Below, piece by piece: positions 12,401-25,800 of a stretch of DNA of 64,000 bases; position 1 is the stretch's first letter; the number at the start of each line of letters is the position of its first letter. The stretch is from Drosophila persimilis (taxonomy: Eukaryota > Arthropoda > Insecta > Diptera > Drosophilidae), in assembly GCF_003286085.1 (NCBI RefSeq), contig NW_020825288.1:24800001-24864000 (forward strand). Direction: 5' to 3'. The notes under the pieces are model-generated. The model worked only from the letters and a program-made list of their open reading frames with translations, ran no database searches and had not been told where the DNA came from. A program made the position numbers and the translations under genes.

Positions 12401-15348
12401 ACCCCTTAAATCAACCCCCTAACTGCCACCCCCGCTCAATCGATGGCACACAGCTGTTGCCGCTATCAACTTTTAATGATAATTCCTTGCTACATGGGCC
12501 ACAAACGCTCATCTGCTGCCGCCTCTCCTGGACACTCGTATAGCAAAAATGAATAAGCAACAAGAAGTGGTGGAGAGGGGAAAGGGAATGGGCAGGGGAG
12601 ATGACGCCACTTGAGGACGCGTTAAATGCGCGGCATATCCTTTGCCAGGCGAACGCGCTTGCGACTCCCGCCTCCCGCCTCCTGCTCAACTTTCGACTTT
12701 TTTGTTTGCCTGCCGTTGAACAAATTCTAAACGGAAAATATGAAAACGAATTATGTTGACAGCGGAAAAATCCTACAACTTCCTGCCACCACAACAGAAA
12801 CAGAAAGCAGAACAGAAAAAGGCACCAAATAAAAGACAGTCGAGTACAACCAGAGAAAGCCACCAGAAAGCGGAAACATTCGCAACGGGATGTAGTCGTC
12901 GACGGCTTTGCTTTGCTTCGCTTTTTGTCAGGGCTCTAGCCGCCAGACAAAATTGTAATTATATTCGGTCACAGAAATTATGAGAAAAAGCTGAATATAA
13001 CTCTACTGGCAGATTTGTATATATTCATTTATTAATTCCATTTAAGACTGACTTTGGATTTGGAAATTAGCTTTTAATTTTTGGAATTATTATTTTATAG
13101 CCATATATTTCTAACTATATGTCACGTCTATCGTTTTTATAATTTGTGTGGGATAAACCTTTACTCTACAATAAACAATGGCTAACCCCTAATATTTCCC
13201 TACAGTTGAAAAGAAAACCAATGACAGCAGTTCCACACACACAATTCACAAGATCGATGTGCCAGCAGAGCAGGATAATGGCCGAATAGCCTGGATAGTG
13301 GTAGGCTGTCTTTTGGGCACCACTGTGGTGGCTTGGGTAAGTGTAGATTGGGAATAGTATAGCAAAAGAAACCCCTATATCTCATGGTCTTTTCCTTCTC
13401 CAGCTACTCCTATTCACGTACAGACGTTGCACGCGTGCCGTGAACTCCATGAACTTTGAGAATCCTGTCTACCATAAGACCCCCGAGGATCACTTCAGCC
13501 TGGAGAAGAATGTGACGCCACACATGTATGCCACGGCCATGGACGAGGAGGTAAGTGGGTCTGGCCAACCGATGGCCACGAATACGAATACGAATACGAA
13601 TCCGAATGACTTTAGCTATGTCAGATTTTAAGGAGTGACCTAAGACCTAAGTTAATGTTGTATATAGATGGCTAAGTGTATGTATGCGTATCATAGTTGT
13701 ACGGATTATGGATTATGGATTATGGATTAGGGATTCTATCTCTAAAGTTAAGCTAAGATTGAATTCGAAGTGGGTCCTTAAAGAGTTGTGAATGTTCTCC
13801 CACAAAGTAGTATCTCTCTCTGTTGAGTGTTTTCCATAAACTAATCCACTCTGCAATAATTTTAAATGCTGCGAGTAACGAAATACCCGAAACATAGCGA
13901 TAACCGCAGACAGGATTTAGCTAATAATAAAAACGGTAAGTTGTGGTCACCAAATACAAATTAGAAAATTATCGGTGTATTTTTATCACATAATTTGTTG
14001 TCTAGAGTGTGCACAATTTAAAAATTATTTTTATTTTATTGTTCCATTGGTCCATATAATTTACAATCCATTTGAGATCCGGTGCTCTTTGAGGGCAGAC
14101 TGGGGGAAGCCTCCCGGCGCTCCAGCTAATTGCAGAGCGACAAATGCAATCAAAATGTGCATATCAATTGAGCAATTAACTAAAAAGGCCAATTAAATGG
14201 CGTTAGTGGAGCGTCAAAATGTCCCGCAGCCCGACAGCTGCACGACTAACACGCCGCCAGGGACAGGGACAAGGACCCCGCAGATACGATATACCAGATA
14301 TGGTGGCAGTTTTACTAAAATATTTCAATTAAATTACATTTTTTTGTGTCGCCATATTTCGCTGAAGCTGCGGCCGCTGCTTGGCTGGCAATTTTAATGA
14401 AAGCTGTTAATTAATTAATGCAACAAAAAAGGAGAAAATTCCGCAGGGTAGCGCACAACAATGCATTATAATAATTACGCCAAATTGAACAAAATGGCAT
14501 TAAGAGAGATTTTCGGTTTGGTTGTTGCAGCAACCCAAAAATAACAACATAATTTGCATACGTACGGGTTGGCCAAAATTGTTTTGGGCCACGAGCTTAG
14601 CGGTTAGCGGTTTTCATTTGGATTTTTTAATTAAATATCATCATTTAACAGAGTGCTCGGCAAATCTCTTTCGCGCTGGGTATTAAATCACATTTTGTTG
14701 TGGAGTTAAATGAGGGATTTTCTGGGGTACTGCATAAGTACCGACTACCAAATAACTTTGTTTTTAAAGCAGGGCTTATATTTTTTGTGAATTTATTTGA
14801 TCAACATTTGTATGTTTTTATATTCATTTATACTTATTTATTTTACAAATCTCTTTTTACGACTGACTATGACAAGTTTTACCAAAGTTAAGTTTTGTAC
14901 ATGGAAACACTTGTCCATCTGATCCATGAATACTCTACAGACCAAAGTAATGATACTGAAGTATGATAATATTTTACTCAAAAACTTTTTTTAAATTTTA
15001 TTTCATAATTATATATTATTTCATAATTTTTTATGTTTAGTTAAATTTAAATTTGTTCATTTTTTTTATACCGTTTTACGTTTGTAGTAATCATTATAAT
15101 TTTACAAAGATTGATAGTATTTTAGAATTTATTTTTTAGTTATACATCACCTTTTTGTTGTTATTGTAGCAATTATTATTTGATATTTATTTGTAGACCT
15201 CTTACTAGAATTATCTGTAGCAACCTTTTACTTTTTTCAACACCAAAACACCTTTCTACACTTCCACTAACCAAATTATATTCTCTCTCTCCTTTCCAAC
15301 GTGCAGTCTGCTAATCCGTTGCGCGAGCGGGGCACCGAGTGTGTTTAG
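2..15348 (+). CDS. LpR1/LpR2: Lipophorin receptor (LpR1/LpR2 type), 5' end outside the window
   Basis: LDL-receptor-family endocytic receptor that takes up lipophorin lipid at the plasma membrane. My exons: ..2-56, 151-270, 4105-4227, 4716-4942, 5970-7376, 7443-7641, 13206-13336, 13404-13550, 15307-15348; all have GT..AG ends and matching phases. Domains in order: eight LDLa repeats (the first partial), each with the C..DGxxDCxDxSDE calcium pattern; two EGF modules, the second opening DIDEC; a YWTD propeller (WSDV, YYTD, YWSDWG, YWVD, YWTDWD); a third EGF; a short Ser/Thr linker; a membrane helix around [19 protein letters not shown]; and a tail with the internalisation signal FENPVY. The tail either splices at 13550 to a 13-residue end or reads on to 13631. 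The upstream exons and start are not in the window. LpR1 and LpR2 are neighbouring paralogues in D. melanogaster and I cannot tell which this is. Confidence 0.93.
271..4104 (+). other. Receptor intron, 3.8 kb, no gene seen
   Basis: Intron between two single-LDLa exons, bounded by GTAAGC and ACAG. It holds short tandem repeats: GCCTGA units at about 427-458, GAAGCT units at about 1849-1877 and ACGAGT/ACGAGC units at about 3350-3378, plus CA/GT-rich runs. Open frames here are short and follow the repeats. A size this large leaves room for an internal promoter or alternative LDLa exons, but I found no further cysteine-patterned exon. Confidence 0.6.
4943..5969 (+). other. Receptor intron, 1.0 kb, no gene seen
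   Basis: Bounded by GTGAGT after the double-LDLa exon and TTTTAG before the large propeller exon, phase 0. It contains a short TATG tandem run at about 5733-5755 and an AT-rich middle. The 488-bp intron before the double-LDLa exon (4228-4715) is equally featureless. Confidence 0.6.
7642..13205 (+). other. Receptor intron, 5.6 kb, with an unexplained open stretch near 8.8-9.3 kb
   Basis: This intron separates the last EGF module from the membrane exon, where LDL receptors often carry an O-glycosylated linker. Between about 8777 and 9323 one + frame stays open and would encode an Asn/Asp/Ala/Ser/Thr-rich segment. It is flanked by a CCGTAC tandem repeat (about 8523-8548) and GAC/CAT-rich repeats, so the opening may just reflect composition. 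There is a CGAGTC-type repeat near 10930-10955. Otherwise the intron is AT-rich and holds no recognisable gene. Confidence 0.5.
13404..13631 (+). other. Alternative terminal exon of the lipophorin receptor (unspliced 3' end)
   Basis: The exon carrying FENPVY ends in a good donor (GTAAGT at 13551). If the donor is not used, the frame runs 26 more codons and stops at 13631, giving a tail [12 protein letters not shown] followed by [14 protein letters not shown]. If it is used, the tail is [13 protein letters not shown] from 15307. Both frames are clean. The NT run comes from a six-base tandem repeat (CGAATA) at about 13580-13605, so its length probably varies. That both ends are expressed is inference. 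Confidence 0.5.
13551..15306 (+). other. Receptor intron / 3' UTR of the unspliced form
   Basis: AT-rich non-coding sequence between the NPxY exon and the last coding exon. It is an intron in the spliced form and 3' UTR in the form that stops at 13631. An ATGGATT tandem run lies at about 13703-13730. No conserved coding block is seen. Confidence 0.55.
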
Positions 15349-16800
15349 GACATCCCGTCAAAATATCCAATAAATGGATATAACAAAAAAATTATACACT
15401 GGCCGCGTAGACCGGCAAAGAGACCGCAAGAATATCTCCTATTAGTAATTCCCTTAGACCAAGGTCCCACTCAACTCAATGCAACTGAACGGGAAGTAAA
15501 AGTTGAATAAGAAAATGGTACTCGTAGAACATGAAACGGAGGAAACTTTCATCTGTGTAGAAATAAGAAAACAAGAATGCCAAAAACCAAATAGGAAAGA
15601 CAGAGGGACGACAGCAGCAGTAAACGGGGAAAATGAAAATACTCAACAAATTCAATTTGTTGCCTAGTTTAAAATTTAATTTAAATTTAACAAATACTAA
15701 CACAGACACACCCACAAACACGCATATATTCACACACACATAAACTAATACAAAAACACAAAAACTTTTTCTAGGCGCTACGTTTTGACATCAACTAACG
15801 GCGTCGACACACACACAGACACACGCACCCCCACACACACATATGTACTCTTACATACCAACACATACTCTCTCAAAAAAGAGCACGCACACATACAAAA
15901 GCCCACAAGAACTCGCAGAAGGAGAGACGAGTGCCAGGAAGCCATTCGGAGCCAGAAACTCCTCCAACTTTCCCTTCAAGTCCATGAAATCAATTGTAAA
16001 AAGTTAAGACATTTTGTTGAAGTTTGATCAAGAAAGAAACATTTTGTGAAATTCGAAAAAAAAAGTTAAAAAAAGAACCTAAAAAGATAAAAGAAAAACT
16101 GTTTATAGACCTAACAATTATTGTGACTAGTTATAGTATATTTTGTTGTTTTTGGAACAAAACATAAATCAATAAAAAGAAAACTTTATGGATCCTATCT
16201 GGAACAAAGCGATTGAAGTAACATTTTTAGCACCAAATTTTGAATTAAATTTAGCTAAATATTTGAACAAGACATGTCTGTAAATACATTGAAAAAACTA
16301 AACAACAAAATTTAGAGAAAATTTACAAAAGGAAAAACCAATCTTTGGGAAATTTAAGACCCTATTACCGATTATCCGATTATAATCATTTGTTTTTTCT
16401 CCGTTTTCTTATTCGTTCTTGGGTATTCAAAACAATTTGCTGTGATCAGTTTAAAAGCATTAAACCTACATTAAATCACCTTATTTGTAGTACCTTTAAT
16501 ATTCTATTCTCATTTATTTAGTGTGTAGACAAGCTTTCAAATATTTTAATTTATTTACAAATTATACACAAAACAAAAAGGGAAAAAAAGAGAAATTATA
16601 TATACATATGTGTATCGGCAAATTTTGGTTCCTGTGAAATGTATTTTATTTTAAGCCTCGATGCTTTAGCGAAAAAAAAAAATATATTAGCTAACAATTA
16701 TTGGTATATGTGAAAAATTTATTGAAGATTTATGATAATAAAATTAATGCAAAAAATATTGTAAGGTATAGTTCATTCAGATAAAAATAAAGATACATTT
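15349..16800 (+). terminator. Lipophorin receptor 3' UTR with several poly(A) signals
   Basis: AATAAA hexamers occur at 15369-15374, 16171-16176, 16737-16742 and 16786-16791 downstream of the stop at 15348, in increasingly A/T-rich DNA. The first is only 21 bases after the stop. Which site is used cannot be told from sequence. Confidence 0.45.
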
Positions 16801-19800
16801 TAAAACGATGTTAAAGAGTGTCATTGAAATGCAATTCGTTTTGTTTTAATATGGATGGGATCAAGGTAAGGATCGTCGTGCCTTCCGATGCTTACACTGA
16901 ATTGGAGATGTTTCAAAAGATACAACTAGTCAAACGAACCTCGGTATTATGAGAGAGGACAAGTAGCTTGTTTCAATATGCATATTAATACCTGTGATAC
17001 AATCCTCTGTAAGCCCCATTCCCCGCAATAAAAGACCCCAATCATTGGATTGCTTTTCCCTTAAGCCCTTTTATGTGTTTGGATACCTAGAATAATTCGC
17101 TCTCGCCCATACCATTCACAATTATCATTCAACTCTTTATGTGCAGCTTATGCGAATTATCATGGCACTGATTATCAACTTGCACACGGCCTGGTGGAAG
17201 CTTGTTAGTCCATCCAACCAGAAATCAAGAAGCTAATCGTGTCTACACATTGTGTCCGATTCCCTCAAGTTAATAGCCCCAGCCTCAACGCCAACACAGT
17301 TTTGACTTTGGCCAACAGGCACAACAGGCAGGCACCGACACACCAGACACACCAGACACACACATCCATCCCTAAATTATTAAATGCTAATGGACTGCTA
17401 CGGCAATTATTTCACATGAGAGGGCATCAATACGTAATGAGGTTCGTCCGGTGACCTATTGATATGCTTCGGGGGAGGTTAGGGAGGAGGGGGGCAAAGT
17501 TTAGGCGTCAAATGAGCAAATTGTATTGCAGTCACTAATGGCTCCGCACATTCCGGTGGAGAATGGATTCGGCATGGATTCCGGTTGGGTTGGCTTTGGT
17601 GGACTGCCAGTTAAACCGACTGTCTAAGCATCAGCAGATTTTAATTTCGTGCCCCCATAACATTTTCAACCTTCGACGGAAACTCTCTGTGGAACTGTGA
17701 AAACAGGGGAAAACTTTTGTTTGGTTAATTTATGGGCGAGAATTATCAGCAAATGTGCCGAGGCCCCGACCCTGGACTGGTGGAAGGGAAAGTCCGACGC
17801 AGCGATTTCAGCGAATAAATATAAGATTTGTATGCCCTTCGGTGTCTTTAATGTTATAATTTATGTAGCGCGCCTGGAAGCAGGCAACATTATTTTTGTT
17901 TATTGCCAACCGGACAGCCGGCTGTCAGCGTCATGTCGCGGGGGCGTGTTGTAAGCGGAATCGATTTGAATCGATTACACGCCGCGCCAGGCACACGTTT
18001 GCCATGAAAATAAAATGCAAATAAAGAGCGACACATTTGACACACGGCTCCGATAACTTTTTCAATTTAGATATGATCCCGAAAGTATGCCGGGGAACTG
18101 GAACCGGATAATCCCCCGGCTAATGCAAGGTAGATGTGTGTGCTCTTTCGAATGTATGTGTGTGTGTGAGTGTGTATGCCATTCCATTAGCAATATGCGG
18201 CCAAATGGCAAAACATTGTCCCTCGTCCTGCTCCTCGTGCTGCCCCAAGAGCAAACTAAGTGAAAGCTACGAGCATGTCGGGCCAGGGGAACCGACTTGC
18301 ACATGAAGGCGAAGGGAATAAGCGACACGAGTTAGTGAGTGAGTGAGTGTGTGGGTGTGTGGCAGGATGAGGATGAAAATCTGCAATTCAGCCGGAACAT
18401 CGCATACATTTTGTCGTTTTGCCAGCCGCAGGCGGCTACCAAACATAAACCCCCGCACCCACAAAGCACACACACACAGAGAGAAACAGAGAGAGAGAGC
18501 GAAAGAGGAAGCACCAAAAGCCAATGAGACCGAGCATCTGGCCAAAAGAAATATAACAAGGAAGTGTGGCCAGAATTGCGGCTGAAACGGAAGGGAAGCG
18601 TGCATCCGAGAGTCCACTCAGTGTGACTCCTGATGCAAGAAACATGGCTGTCATTGGTAACGCTGCTGGGACTGTACTTTGTTAGCGATGCGCAGCCAAC
18701 GATAACTTCTCCCTGAGCGAACCCTTTTGTATTTTTTTTTTGCCCGTTATTTGTCAAAGGCGACTCTATCTGCAGATGCAATTGCATTTCATGGCTCGCA
18801 ATTGATGGTTGATTGCCGTTCTTTTGTGATGTGAAATTGACGATAACAAAGGCTCGAATTATCGAAGATACTTGGACACTCGAGTGTGAGAGAAAATGGT
18901 GTTCCATTGATTAGCTTCATTCCTGATTAGCCCACTTAATGGGATTGCACCTTTAATGTTATTTTATTGATGGGTGCGTGAGTTGGCGATAGCATAGGGC
19001 TTCATGAATCGTCCTTACAATCCATTTGATTTGGCTTTAACATGACCTGCAAGTCTAACGGAATTTACAGCTTTTAACCATCCTCAAGGACTCATTTTAC
19101 ATCTTTGTTAATTTGTAGATACGAGACAATTACCATTTGAATAGTAAGCGTACTTTTGCCTAACTTAATCACAATGTGTAGCGATCAATCGAATGTTTTT
19201 GCTCCGATGCGATACAAATTTTCTGCTTAACTGCTTTAATATTTTATTGATGCATTCTGCTCTTCTGCGTAAATCCACCAACATGAAATTAATTCATAAT
19301 TGTTGATAACATTTTGATAGTTAAGCGGATGTAAACCGACATCCATATAAGAGGACTCTATGTGCTTTTGGTTATCGCTACCATGTGGGGCCATTGTACT
19401 CCTTCGTGGCACTTCTGTTACCGAGAGTTACCTTATAACCGCCAGCTGGCGGGCTTTAATTACGAGCAGGTCAGTGGACCTCACTGTGGAGCACCACCAC
19501 AGCACCGATTCCATCGCACCAACGGCTGGGCAGCGTCGTGTTTGCACATCCTTGCAGTACATTGCAGTTTGGCTCTTGTGGTGCTTGTTGTTATTGCTCG
19601 GGGTATCCCGGGGCCAATTGCATGGCAGATGCACAAGGTTAGCAGAGTAGCAAGTTCAGATGCCGAATATGCTGTGCGTAGGCCATGGAATGTGGGCAAG
19701 AGTCGGAGGGCATGTACATGTAGCCACTGCGTCTTACACGCAGGCCAACGTTGCCGGCTTGTCGGTCGAGTTGTTTGCACCACGTTCTGAATAATGGATA

Positions 19801-22800
19801 CGTTTCGTGCCACATTGAATGCCCAGCAGTGAGTGACATTGCAGGACTCCGGTGTGGTGTGGTGTGGTGTGGTGCGGTGTGATATGGGTTAGGGGATGTG
19901 TTTTGAGGGCTCCACCCAAACACAAACTGGGAAAATGTTTTCGGAATTGTTAATGTAATTACACCTGAGAGCCTTTCCATCGTGTTCCCACCTTTTGGAG
20001 GGACGAGGGGGTCTAATCAGAGCCAAAGTCGATAAGCATGTGGGAGTTTAAAATGCAGCTCGGCAATTTGCCTAATTGCCGTGTGGCCTGTACTCCACAA
20101 GTTCTAATCAAGCGACGAGTTCTCCCAATCCAATCCCTGTGCGCTCCGAGTGTCTCTCCATTGTTTGACACAAAATAAAATAACTTTGCAGACAGTTCTG
20201 GGAGCGTGAGGAAAATTCATCATCCTCAAGCCAAAGGCAACAGCCAGATCCAATCCGAAAAAAACCCAAGAAGAAACTGAAGGGCCAGGGGGCGTAAGCG
20301 GCTTTTGTTTGGCATGAAATAATGGCTACAAAATGGCGGCAGCTGACTTAACAGCAAACCGAGTGTGTGTGAGTGTGTGAGTTGAAGTGTGTGCGGCATG
20401 CCCCACGCGTCTTCTGGCCTTGGCGCAAACTGTCGCCTGTCGCCTTCTTCCCGCTCGCCGCATGCCGCATGCCGCTTGCCGCTCGGCGTGTGTGGCTTAA
20501 ATTTCACTTTTTCATGTGGTGTGTGCTGGAAAAACTTTCGCGATTTCTTTCTCTGACCTTGTGTCGGGCAAAATTACTTTCGCATAGCGGCTGCCACACT
20601 GCGGGAAGCTAAGTAAACGCTGCTGCACCACAATATTGAAAAGTTTCCATTGAAAATATCTCTCTATTGGGGGTACAATATGTTTCAGAGGTCACCATAA
20701 ATAGGGAACCCCTGCAAGAATCATTTTAAGAATCGCTCTGGAAATCTGCAGAAGCGAAGTACAAGTAAAATCGTTTTCTATAACCAAATAATGATTATAA
20801 AAATTAAATTAAAATATTTTCTATTTCTAAGTAAATTTTTAGATGAATTTATCTTGGACTCTCTGAAAAATCGTATATCAAGATTTTACACATAATTTAT
20901 TCTTCAGGACATTGAATCAATTTCGAACTGAAAAATCAATTCGTAGACGATTCTTGCTAAGGGTATTCAACATTTGCCGTATGAGAAATATTTCCTTAAT
21001 GTATGCATTATTTTTATTTTATTTAATATGCTCTCGAGAACCTCAACTTAATTTCCAAGCCGGCACATATAATTTCTGTGCGTCGTTTCTGGCTTGTTTG
21101 CAAATTTTCAACTTGAAATGCCAGTGCCACTGCCAGCGCCAGATGTGGAGCACCGTGCACCGAACACGAAGCGAGCAGAGAGTTTTCTTTTCACATTTTT
21201 TCCGTTTCTTAAGGGGAAAAGGAAAAGTTCACTGCGGCTGGCGTTGGCAGCAACAGCAGCAGCAGCCTGCACTCTGCAATATGTGCGTGCGTGTGCCTGA
21301 GAGCTGGTCGCCATTTTGTTAACATGTTAAATAGTGTGCGTGACAGGATATGCAGTGCCAAGAGCAGTAACAGCTGCAAATCCATCTCGTCCATGTCTCG
21401 TACCACTCGGAGTACTCGTGTCAGACTAATCGCCAACTTCCAGGGAAAACCTAATTAATGGCAGGCAAACAAATCGGAAAACTATTAGAACAAATAAATC
21501 AACAGAGAGATACACGTAAGGCGTGGAGCTTGCAGCGAAATTAATTAGATTTAATCGAATGCCAGTGGTCAGTCAACATTCATTTCGCCAAGTTATCAAA
21601 ACGCCGCCCACTGGCCACTATGTTGGCCCAATCTTAGTTGTTCTATATAGAGTGCGTGTGGCAGCTGGGAAAAACAGGCCAAGTCCGGCAGCCCGTGTAT
21701 GGCAGACAGAGACAGACAGAGGCCCAGCAGGCTGGCAGCAGGAGCAGCAGGTGAATTGGCAGCCAGCACGTTTAATACCAAAATTGACATTAAATTGCTT
21801 GTGACCTGCATCCCATCCAGACCTGCTCGAACCCACTCCACCACCAGCCTGGATCTGTTGGCCTGTTATCGACTTTTACGACATTTCCAATAAAGAAACA
21901 TTGCAGACGTTGTCCTCCTGTCTGTCCCCCCCTGCTGCTTCTGACGCTGCCGATTTTGACATTGCGCCAGGCCGGGATTCTGGCTGCGGATGACACAAAG
22001 CGTGCTTTGGAGAGAGTTATTGAGAGGTTTCTAAGAATAGTAGGACCTTCAAACAGCAGACAGGTTAATGTACAAGAAAATTATGAAAATAAAAGAAAAG
22101 AAATTTCAATATTTTTTAAGGACATCTATGAGGGGATTTTGAAAGGGTTTTGGATTCCGGTTGAATTGATGATGATGATAAATTGTAGACTACTTGTTTA
22201 AACCAATTTTCCTAACATTTACAAACGAATTTCAAACATTTTAACGGAATTGAAAGTGTTCCTTCACTCCACAATCATCATTTCCAAATGGTAGAACAGA
22301 ATTTCTTTATTATTTTGAAAACTCTGGCCACACATTGCTGTCATGACAGGTGCCAAAAGGACTACGCACCTTTTGCCAATATAATTTTGTTATTACTTTT
22401 TTTTTTGCTGAGTAGCGGTGGTGAGGGGTGAGGGGGACAAGCACAAGTTGTCAACAATTGGAAGAGCCTCCCCCTACCAATAGCTGCCGCCTCTTCCTTT
22501 TCGCCTCCCAGTAGTCCTGGGGATATTGCCAGGCATTTTCCCAGAATGAAGTTGTTGATTATGTCGAATGCTGTTACACGTGGCTCAAGCAAATAAATAT
22601 GTACGGGTACGGGTCCACGCAATGACATGACAACCAGAAGGAGAGATTCCCTGCAGAGGAGCCTGGGCATGAGTAAGCGCTTCTACAACGACAGTCGAAG
22701 AGTCCGGAGTCCAGAGTCGAGAGCTAGATGAGTTTGGGATTTCTTTGGCGATGGTGATGGCTATTCACTTACGTGACGTAAATTTCTAACGTAATTGTCA

Positions 22801-25800
22801 AAACGGCGGACTGCCACAGAACCGCCACGCAATGCACCAACTATTTGGAAGGCAAATCCCATGGCACACATTGTTAAAGATCGACCAGAGTCCCATGTAG
22901 AGGATTAACAACAAACCCACACACAGACACGCACTCGAACACCCACAAAAAACGAAAGGACCAAAAAAAAATAAATAAATAAATAAACATGAAGAGGCAG
23001 AAGTAAAACTAATTTAAAACGACCTTCGACATGTGGTCCAGTCTGCACAATGCCAGGCCATGTTACAATCTACAATATGTGTCCCCCTACACATGGGTAT
23101 GTACCGAACCAGTAGGGTGGTGGGCTGGATTGTCGGGTTGTGTAGAACTGTGGGTGTGTGCTCCGACCACAACATATTTAGCTTCATTTAGAAGAGCGCG
23201 AGAGTGGCTAAAGGATTTCGCAATGCAATGGTGTGTTGAAGAATTCACTCCGGGAAATCGTAAAATATTATAATACAATAAAAGTATGGAACCTAGCAAA
23301 CATCATATTTCTGATCGCCATATTTAGTTTGTGATTAGCTACTAAGGGAATTTATATATGTATAATGATTTTGTACTAGTTTGAAAATTCCTTTCAAGTC
23401 TTTTCCAAGTTCCTGGCTAAATATTAATCTTTTCATGAGTCTAGGCAGTCGCAGGAGTAAACTTTAATATTTTGTATCTGTATCTCAGCCAAATATATCC
23501 TCCATTTAGATGGACAAAATAAATCCCACTGGTTGTAACTAGATTTGCAATCTGTTTCCCCAACTTATACAGCAAAATAAGCTTACATTTCCATATTTTC
23601 ATTTGTATACTCTTTCATTTCCAACTCAATTTGTTAGTTATGCCAAATAAATTTTAAGTAAACTTTTCACCAACTGCACTTTCCGCCCTCTCCAATAGAT
23701 GCCACCCTGCCCCTCCACCACCTTCCCTTCTGGGCTGAGGAGTAGCAGGGACTGCACTGCACCAGTCCCATTAATACCGGATCCCCCCGTTTGCCCCATA
23801 TCTGCCTCTAGGGAGCCCCGTGGCAGAAACGAAACCCCAACCAGAAAGGAATCGCCTCAATCCTAGCTTTAAGACTCATCCAGCTGCCTTTTAGCATTTT
23901 TCCATTTTCCCAACGTTTTTGTTTTTTTCTTTCCTCTCCTTTTTTTGGATGGTCGAGCGGAACAGACCGAGTGACCGACAGAGGCGCCCACATTTAAGGC
24001 GCTCCTCCTCCTTCTCCTCGGTCTCCCCTGTCCCCTGTCCCCTGTCCACTGGTTTTAGCTTGTTCTATAATTTTTCCTGTTTTCGCCTTGGTTTGCTGTG
24101 CTTCTCTGTTTTGCTGTTCCTTTCCTCAGCTTTACTCGCATTCTCCATTCTGGCTTTAGTTATATTTTCCGCTTTTCTTTGGCGCTTTGCTTTTGCTATT
24201 TTAGTTTTCTAACCAACAAAACAAATTGAATCACGTTCGCCTGGGAGAAACGTGAGTATTTTATTTTTTCCGTTAAACATTTTCATTTTTCTTCCCCAAA
24301 AAAAATAGATGTAGAAAAAACTCGCAATATGAAACTTTAGATACCCTTGGAATAAGTATTTTATTTCAGACTAAAGGGCTCAGACTAAATACAGCTTCGG
24401 GCGACGACCCGAAACATTCAATATATATTTTCAATAATACATATTTTCGGGAAAGTTTATCATTTTTTTAGATTGAAATGCCTTCCACTTTTTTAACACT
24501 CTTTCGGCAATTGGACTCTTCAAAAAGAATTAATAGATTCGCTTAAAACACAATAACATGCTTGACAGGCCTTTTAGAATAGAAACCCATCGTTTCATTG
24601 GATTGCTACAAGCCTATTCCTACAAATCCTATTTCATGAGGGTCTGTCTTCAAAAATTCGATACCTACGACTATAACCAAAGCAGAAAGACATGATCGTA
24701 GCCACCATATGCTTTTGGAGGCTGGTCAGGCACATGTATAGTTCATAAGAGTATTTTCTGGATTAGAGTGATGGCAAGTATGTCTCCCAAATTGAAACAC
24801 TCCCTCCTAGGGTATCAAAAGAAACCATTTTCAGGGATTCGAGGTCGGGACTGGGACTGTGACTGGGACTGGGGCCCGGGTGGAACTGGGACTGTGGCAA
24901 TGCAAGACGTTTTCCCCGATAATGACGCCGTTGAGTCGTTGTTGTTTCTGCGTCTCTGACCGTCGAGTGTTAGCTGCTGAAGCATGCCATGGCCCCCAAC
25001 ACAATCATTTGGGTGTTGCTCCTCTGTGTGTTTTGTTTTGTTTATTAAAAAGAGATTGGAGTGCAGAAAGATTCCTATTTTTGTCATGACTGCTGCCGGT
25101 GGCCACTGGGGGGGTCGGGTCTGTGTAGGCAGGGCAAATGCCGAGACGAGGCACTACCGCACCATTCATCATCATTCCAGGCTGATGATTTTATTTTGAT
25201 TCGGAAACGTTTGGGGATTACCAGACTAATGATTTTATTATAGTTTTTCGTACCCTCCTCATGAAAATTTTGATTGATGTTTCTGGCTTTGCCTCCGCCT
25301 CCGCCTCAGCCTCTTCAGCTTCCATCTTTTAGCTTCCTGATTCATTGTCCTGGCATTTAAGTGGCTTCATTATATTAAAAGCGAATTAATGTTGTCGCCA
25401 TGGAGATGCTTTCAATTTGAAACAAAATTTCCTTTTCCCTTATTTGGCATTGCAAACGAGGGCGAAAGAATTTCCCAGCTTCCAGCAGCAACATGAGGGG
25501 GAGCTCAAGGAAAGTTCTTGTGATATCTCGGGTTTTGTTCGGTGCCATTTTTTGTGTGGCCCAGAAGGACTTTGAATGCTCTTCGTTTTAAAGTGTGGAT
25601 AACTTCAAAAAAAATGCTGATAAATTAAGGAGTATTTTTAAATAATTTATCCATTTTGTAAAGTAATTCCTTAGTATATATATTAACAAAATATAGAGTA
25701 AATAATAATAATAATAATTTTCTAAGCTGAGAAAAATGGCAAAAAAAAAATGGCATAATTAAATATTTCTCTCATAAAAAAAAAAACATATTAAAATTAA

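Noticed and set aside
18332-18907. 191-codon minus open frame
   Set aside because: Covered by GAGT/CACA repeats and overlapped by several other frames; no domain and no splice context.
19362-19790. 142-codon + open frame with many cysteines and histidines
   Set aside because: The Cys/His spacing fits no zinc-binding or secreted family, and four other frames of similar length overlap it.
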